64,000 nt of DNA from Ancrocorticia sp047501485 (lineage in GTDB: Bacteria; Actinomycetota; Actinomycetes; Actinomycetales; Actinomycetaceae), in contig JAZDRN010000013.1 of NCBI GenBank assembly GCA_047501485.1, forward strand, positions 1 to 64,000, written 5' to 3'. Position 1 is the stretch's first letter; each line of letters opens with the position of its first letter. A program made the position numbers and the translations under genes. Positions 60,782-64,000 of this stretch are shown here, one piece after another. The notes beneath the pieces were generated by a model. It was not told the origin of the DNA, made no database searches, and worked only from the letters and a program-made list of their open reading frames with translations.

Positions 60782-62077
60782 ATGAAGCTCACAACGCTCG
60801 AGGAAGAACTCAGTAGTGGAGTCCTCGATTCATTTCTGGTTCCTATCTATGGCGCGGCACCGGCGGACCTAGCGGTTGCCCGCGAACGTCTCGGGGAGGT
60901 TGCCCGGCACTACCGCCACCGCTTCGATGGTGAATCCGAGGGGGAAGAGGTTTCGCTGTTCACGGCACCGGGGCGCACAGAGATGGGCGGAAACCACACG
61001 GATCATCAGCGCGGCCGGGTCCTCGCGGGCGCGGTGAGCATGGATATGGTCGCCTGCGCCGGACCCAATGGTTCCCGCTGGATACGCATCGCATCTCAGG
61101 GGTACCCGGAGGTCGCGGTCAACCTGGACGATCTCGAGCGCAAATCGAGAGAGGAGGGCACTTCCGCATCGTTGGTACGCGGTGTCGCCCATGCCTTGAC
61201 CGAGCGTGGCTATGAGCTCCAGGGCTTCTCGGCATGCGTCTCGTCGACGGTGCCGGGTGGGGCCGGCCTTTCCTCGTCTGCGGCATACGAGATACTCATC
61301 GGAGTCATGCTCAATCACCTCTCGTGCGGTGGCGCCGTCTCGCCGGTGGAACTCGCCCAGTTCGGGCAGTACGCCGAGAGTCAGTATTTCGGCAAACCGT
61401 GCGGGCTCCTCGATCAGATGGCTTGCTCTATCGGAGGTGTTATCGGCATCGACTTCGCGGATCCGGCCGAGCCGGCTGTCGAAGAGGTCGATTTCAACAT
61501 GGACGAGTCCGGCCACGTGTTGTGCATCGTCGAGTCCGGTGGCAACCACGCCGACCTCACCGCCGAATACGCCTCGATTCCCGACGAGATGCGCGAGGTG
61601 GCAGCCTTCTTCGACAAGCAGGTTCTGCGTGAGGTGGACGAGGCGATCTTCTGGGCCAGCCTCGCGGCGCTGCGCGAGCAGGTCGGGGACAGGGCCGTTC
61701 TACGCGCCATTCACTTCTTCGAGGACAATGCCCGCGTTCCCGCGCAAGTCGAGGCGTTGAGGCAGCGGCGTTTCGATGACTACTTCGCGATGGTCGCGCA
61801 ATCCGGCCAGTCCTCTGGTGTCCAGCTTCAGAATCTCTACGCCACGAAGACTCCGCAGGCCCAGGACGTCGTCGTCGCTCTGTCGCTGGCCAAGCATCTG
61901 CTTGGCGGACGAGGCGCGGTTCGGGTGCACGGAGGCGGTTTCGCGGGGACGATTCAGGCCTACGTGCCGGTGGACTCGGTGAAGGAGTTCAGCGCGGGAA
62001 TGGAGGCGGTTCTAGGCGAGGGCAGCTGTCACACGGTCCGGGTGCGGCCCATCGGGGGCGCGGTGATCATCGCATGA
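60782..62077 (+). CDS. galK: Galactokinase
   Basis: This 431-residue GHMP kinase phosphorylates galactose to galactose 1-phosphate. Galactose-binding APGRTEMGGNHTDHQ, the ATP loop VPGGAGLSSSAAYE and the C-terminal VRVHGGGFAGTIQAYV are present. The NHTDHQ form and SGGNHADLTAEYASIPDEM are typical of the longer galactokinases of clostridial relatives rather than the usual actinobacterial form with GEHTDY. TAAGTGGCGTGA lies 39 bp before the ATG. It heads the galK-galE-galT run. Confidence 0.95.
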   Translation: MKLTTLEEELSSGVLDSFLVPIYGAAPADLAVARERLGEVARHYRHRFDGESEGEEVSLFTAPGRTEMGGNHTDHQRGRVLAGAVSMDMVACAGPNGSRWIRIASQGYPEVAVNLDDLERKSREEGTSASLVRGVAHALTERGYELQGFSACVSSTVPGGAGLSSSAAYEILIGVMLNHLSCGGAVSPVELAQFGQYAESQYFGKPCGLLDQMACSIGGVIGIDFADPAEPAVEEVDFNMDESGHVLCIVESGGNHADLTAEYASIPDEMREVAAFFDKQVLREVDEAIFWASLAALREQVGDRAVLRAIHFFEDNARVPAQVEALRQRRFDDYFAMVAQSGQSSGVQLQNLYATKTPQAQDVVVALSLAKHLLGGRGAVRVHGGGFAGTIQAYVPVDSVKEFSAGMEAVLGEGSCHTVRVRPIGGAVIIA

Positions 62078-62155
62078 AACGTTCGATTCCGAGAAAATGA
62101 CTGGTTCGGTTCCGAGGTGGCAGTCAGGAACCGACGGCGGAAAGAGGAGAGACTC

Positions 62156-63148
62156 ATGGCTATTGTGGTACTGGGCGGCGCGGGGTACATCGGGTCGCAC
62201 ACGGTATACGAACTGATCGAGGCGGGGCGCGACGTCGTCGTCATCGATAATCTATTGACCGGCTTCGCGCAGGCTGTGCATCCCGATGCGCGTTTCTACC
62301 GGGTGGACATCCGTGATCGAGCGGCTCTGGATGAGATCTTCGAGCGGGAGGATATCGAGGGGGTCATCCACTTCGCGGCTTCCTCGCAGGTGGGCGAATC
62401 GATGGAGGACCCACTCAAGTACTACGACAACAACGTGCACGGCACCATCGTGCTGCTCCAAGCGATGCGCGAGCACGGCATCGACAAGATCGTCTTCTCC
62501 TCGACCGCCGCCACATACGGCGAACCGGAGAGCGTGCCGATCATGGAAAGCGACCGCACCGAGCCCACCAATTGCTACGGCGACACCAAGCTCACCATGG
62601 AGAAGATCATGGGGTGGGTCGGCAGGGCCCATGGGCTGCGCTCGGTTGCCCTGCGGTACTTCAACGCGGCCGGAGCGCACGAATCAGGGCGGATCGGCGA
62701 GGCTCACGGCCCCGAAACGCATCTCATCCCACTGATCCTCCAGGTACCCAACGGCCAACGCGAGAGCATCGGGGTATTCGGCACGGACTATCCAACGAAG
62801 GACGGTACCTGCATTCGCGACTACATCCACGTCTCCGACCTGGCCCAGGCCCACATCCAGGCGATCGATTACCTGATCGACGGTGGCGAGAGCCAGGTCC
62901 TGAACCTCGGCAGCGGCCAAGGCTTCTCCGTGAACGAGATGATCGAAGTGGCGCGCAGGGTGACGGGCCATCCCATCCCGGTGCAGGTATCCCCACGGAG
63001 AGCAGGCGACCCGGCGCAACTGGTCGCCTCCTCGGAGAAAGCCCGTCGCGTCCTCGGATGGAAACCCCAGTTCGACGACGTCGAGGCCATCGTATCGAGT
63101 GCCTGGAAGTGGCACCGGAGTCATCCCCACGGGTATGAAGGCAGATAG
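62156..63148 (+). CDS. galE: UDP-glucose 4-epimerase
   Basis: This 330-residue short-chain dehydrogenase fold enzyme interconverts UDP-galactose and UDP-glucose. The NAD loop is VLGGAGYIGSHTVYELIEAG, the catalytic Tyr-x3-Lys lies in NCYGDTKLTMEKIM, and SSTAATYGEP and LRYFNAAGAH are family hallmarks. AGAGGAGA precedes the ATG at 62156. It closes the Leloir cycle and also feeds UDP-sugars to the polysaccharide loci. It is 78 bp after galK and 8 bp before galT. Confidence 0.97.
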   Translation: MAIVVLGGAGYIGSHTVYELIEAGRDVVVIDNLLTGFAQAVHPDARFYRVDIRDRAALDEIFEREDIEGVIHFAASSQVGESMEDPLKYYDNNVHGTIVLLQAMREHGIDKIVFSSTAATYGEPESVPIMESDRTEPTNCYGDTKLTMEKIMGWVGRAHGLRSVALRYFNAAGAHESGRIGEAHGPETHLIPLILQVPNGQRESIGVFGTDYPTKDGTCIRDYIHVSDLAQAHIQAIDYLIDGGESQVLNLGSGQGFSVNEMIEVARRVTGHPIPVQVSPRRAGDPAQLVASSEKARRVLGWKPQFDDVEAIVSSAWKWHRSHPHGYEGR

Positions 63149-63156
63149 GCAGTGCA

Positions 63157-64000
63157 ATGAGTGTGACCTCCCATCAAGCGATTGACGAGCTCGTCGACTA
63201 TGCAGAACGGACGGGGCTCATCGCCCCCGAGGACAGGGTATGGGCGACGAACACCCTGTTGGAAGGGCTGCGAATGGACGCCCCGGAGTCCGATTCGCTG
63301 CGCTCGGCCGGCCACGGATCATCGGAAAGCGCCCCCTCCGGCAGAGAGCTCGTGGAAATACTGGAACCCCTGCTCCGGGACGCTCACGAGCGAGGTGTGC
63401 TGGCGCACGACTCCGTCGTATACCGGGACCTCTTCGACACCATGCTCATGGGCAGGCTCACCCCACTGCCGCGCGAGGTCAGGGCGAAGTTCTGGGAGCT
63501 GTACGATCGTTCGCCCGCCGCCGCCACGGACTGGTACTACACCTTCAGCCAGGACACCAATTACATCCGGCGAGATCGGATGGTCAAGGATGTGCGCTGG
63601 ACCAGCGACACCGAATACGGCAGGCTCGACGTCACCATCAACCTCTCCAAGCCGGAGAAGGACCCGAAGGCCATAGCCGCCGCCAGGGAACTGCCCGCGG
63701 CGGACTATCCTCAATGCCTGTTGTGCAGGGAGAACGAAGGGTACGCGGGACGGGTCAACCATCCGGCTCGCCAGAATCACCGGATCGTCCCGGTCACCAT
63801 CAACGACGCCCCGTGGTATCTGCAGTACTCGCCCTACGTCTACTACAACGAACACTGCATCGTCTTCAACGAACTGCACACGCCCATGAAGATCGACAGG
63901 GCCTGCTTCGCCAAGCTTCTTGACTTCGTCAGGCAGTTCCCGCACTACTTCGTGGGGTCGAACGCGGATCTGCCGATCGTGGGCGGCTCGATCCTGGCGC
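63157..64000 (+). CDS. galT: Class II UDP-glucose-hexose-1-phosphate uridylyltransferase (partial, runs off the window)
   Basis: The first 281 codons are present and the frame is open at the window end. The start SHQAIDELVDYAERTGLI, then DYPQCLLCRENEGYAGRVNHPARQNHRIVPV and YYNEHCIVFNELHTPMKI, match the long (about 500-residue) class II GalT found mainly in Firmicutes and bifidobacteria, not the short HIT-type enzyme. It swaps UMP between UDP-glucose and galactose 1-phosphate. Its ATG lies 8 bp after galE. Confidence 0.93.
   Translation, partial: MSVTSHQAIDELVDYAERTGLIAPEDRVWATNTLLEGLRMDAPESDSLRSAGHGSSESAPSGRELVEILEPLLRDAHERGVLAHDSVVYRDLFDTMLMGRLTPLPREVRAKFWELYDRSPAAATDWYYTFSQDTNYIRRDRMVKDVRWTSDTEYGRLDVTINLSKPEKDPKAIAAARELPAADYPQCLLCRENEGYAGRVNHPARQNHRIVPVTINDAPWYLQYSPYVYYNEHCIVFNELHTPMKIDRACFAKLLDFVRQFPHYFVGSNADLPIVGGSILA

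Overview
The window is high-GC DNA with closely packed genes, frequent GTG/TTG starts and actinobacterial-type proteins: a Q/P-rich DUF4352 protein, a four-helix membrane protein of the mycobacterial phage-holin IV type, an HrpA helicase with a long basic N-terminus, and a TRIC/YadS protein. I read it as a chromosomal contig of an actinobacterium, perhaps Actinomycetaceae; the family level is an inference. No rRNA, tRNA, CRISPR array or insertion sequence was recognised. Bases 1-100 and about 50728-50852 are homopolymer runs plus ten Ns. They look like assembly artefacts, so the order of genes across the second one is not certain.

Region 1 (0.2-6.3 kb) is a compact c-di-GMP and polysaccharide module. 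A membrane diguanylate cyclase (GGDEF with I-site) is divergent from an EAL protein. Next to them a membrane-anchored GH18 chitinase-like hydrolase with two chitin-binding modules is divergent from a processive, cellulose-synthase-like GT2.

Region 2 (6.4-24.2 kb) follows a DUF4352 membrane protein and is a Wzx/Wzy-type exopolysaccharide locus. It holds a multi-pass DUF418-like acyltransferase, a sugar aminotransferase, a Wzx flippase, three glycosyltransferases, the initiating phosphoglycosyltransferase, a Wzy-like polymerase, a FemAB-like protein and a low-molecular-weight tyrosine phosphatase. There are two Wzz/BY-kinase genes whose kinase domains are about 99.6% identical over 704 bp in a strikingly G/T-rich style, while their 5' parts and C-termini differ. 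Only the second keeps a C-terminal tyrosine cluster. A palindrome TACCC-N4-GGGTA and close variants recurs in the non-coding DNA of this locus and is probably the operator of a shared, unidentified regulator.

Region 3 (24.5-50.6 kb) is mostly housekeeping: HrpA, an AbiEi/DUF559 nuclease-like gene flanked by two copies of a 58-bp hairpin repeat, an EEP-family protein, a TRIC channel, an App1-type phosphatase, 6-phosphogluconate dehydrogenase, phosphoglucomutase, a proVWX-type osmoprotectant ABC operon, a DUF2079 protein, a large flippase-like protein with a degenerate kinase domain, an unknown protein and a DedA protein.

Region 4 (50.9-64 kb) holds purB, a fructosamine-kinase-like gene, a holin-like protein, an apparent remnant of an OmpA-like lipoprotein and a ROK regulator. 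It ends in a galactose cluster: aldose epimerase, LacI regulator, Na+/solute symporter with a small partner protein, then divergently galK-galE-galT. GalT is the class II type and runs off the window end. Phosphoglucomutase and GalE link central sugar metabolism to the UDP-sugars that the polysaccharide loci need.
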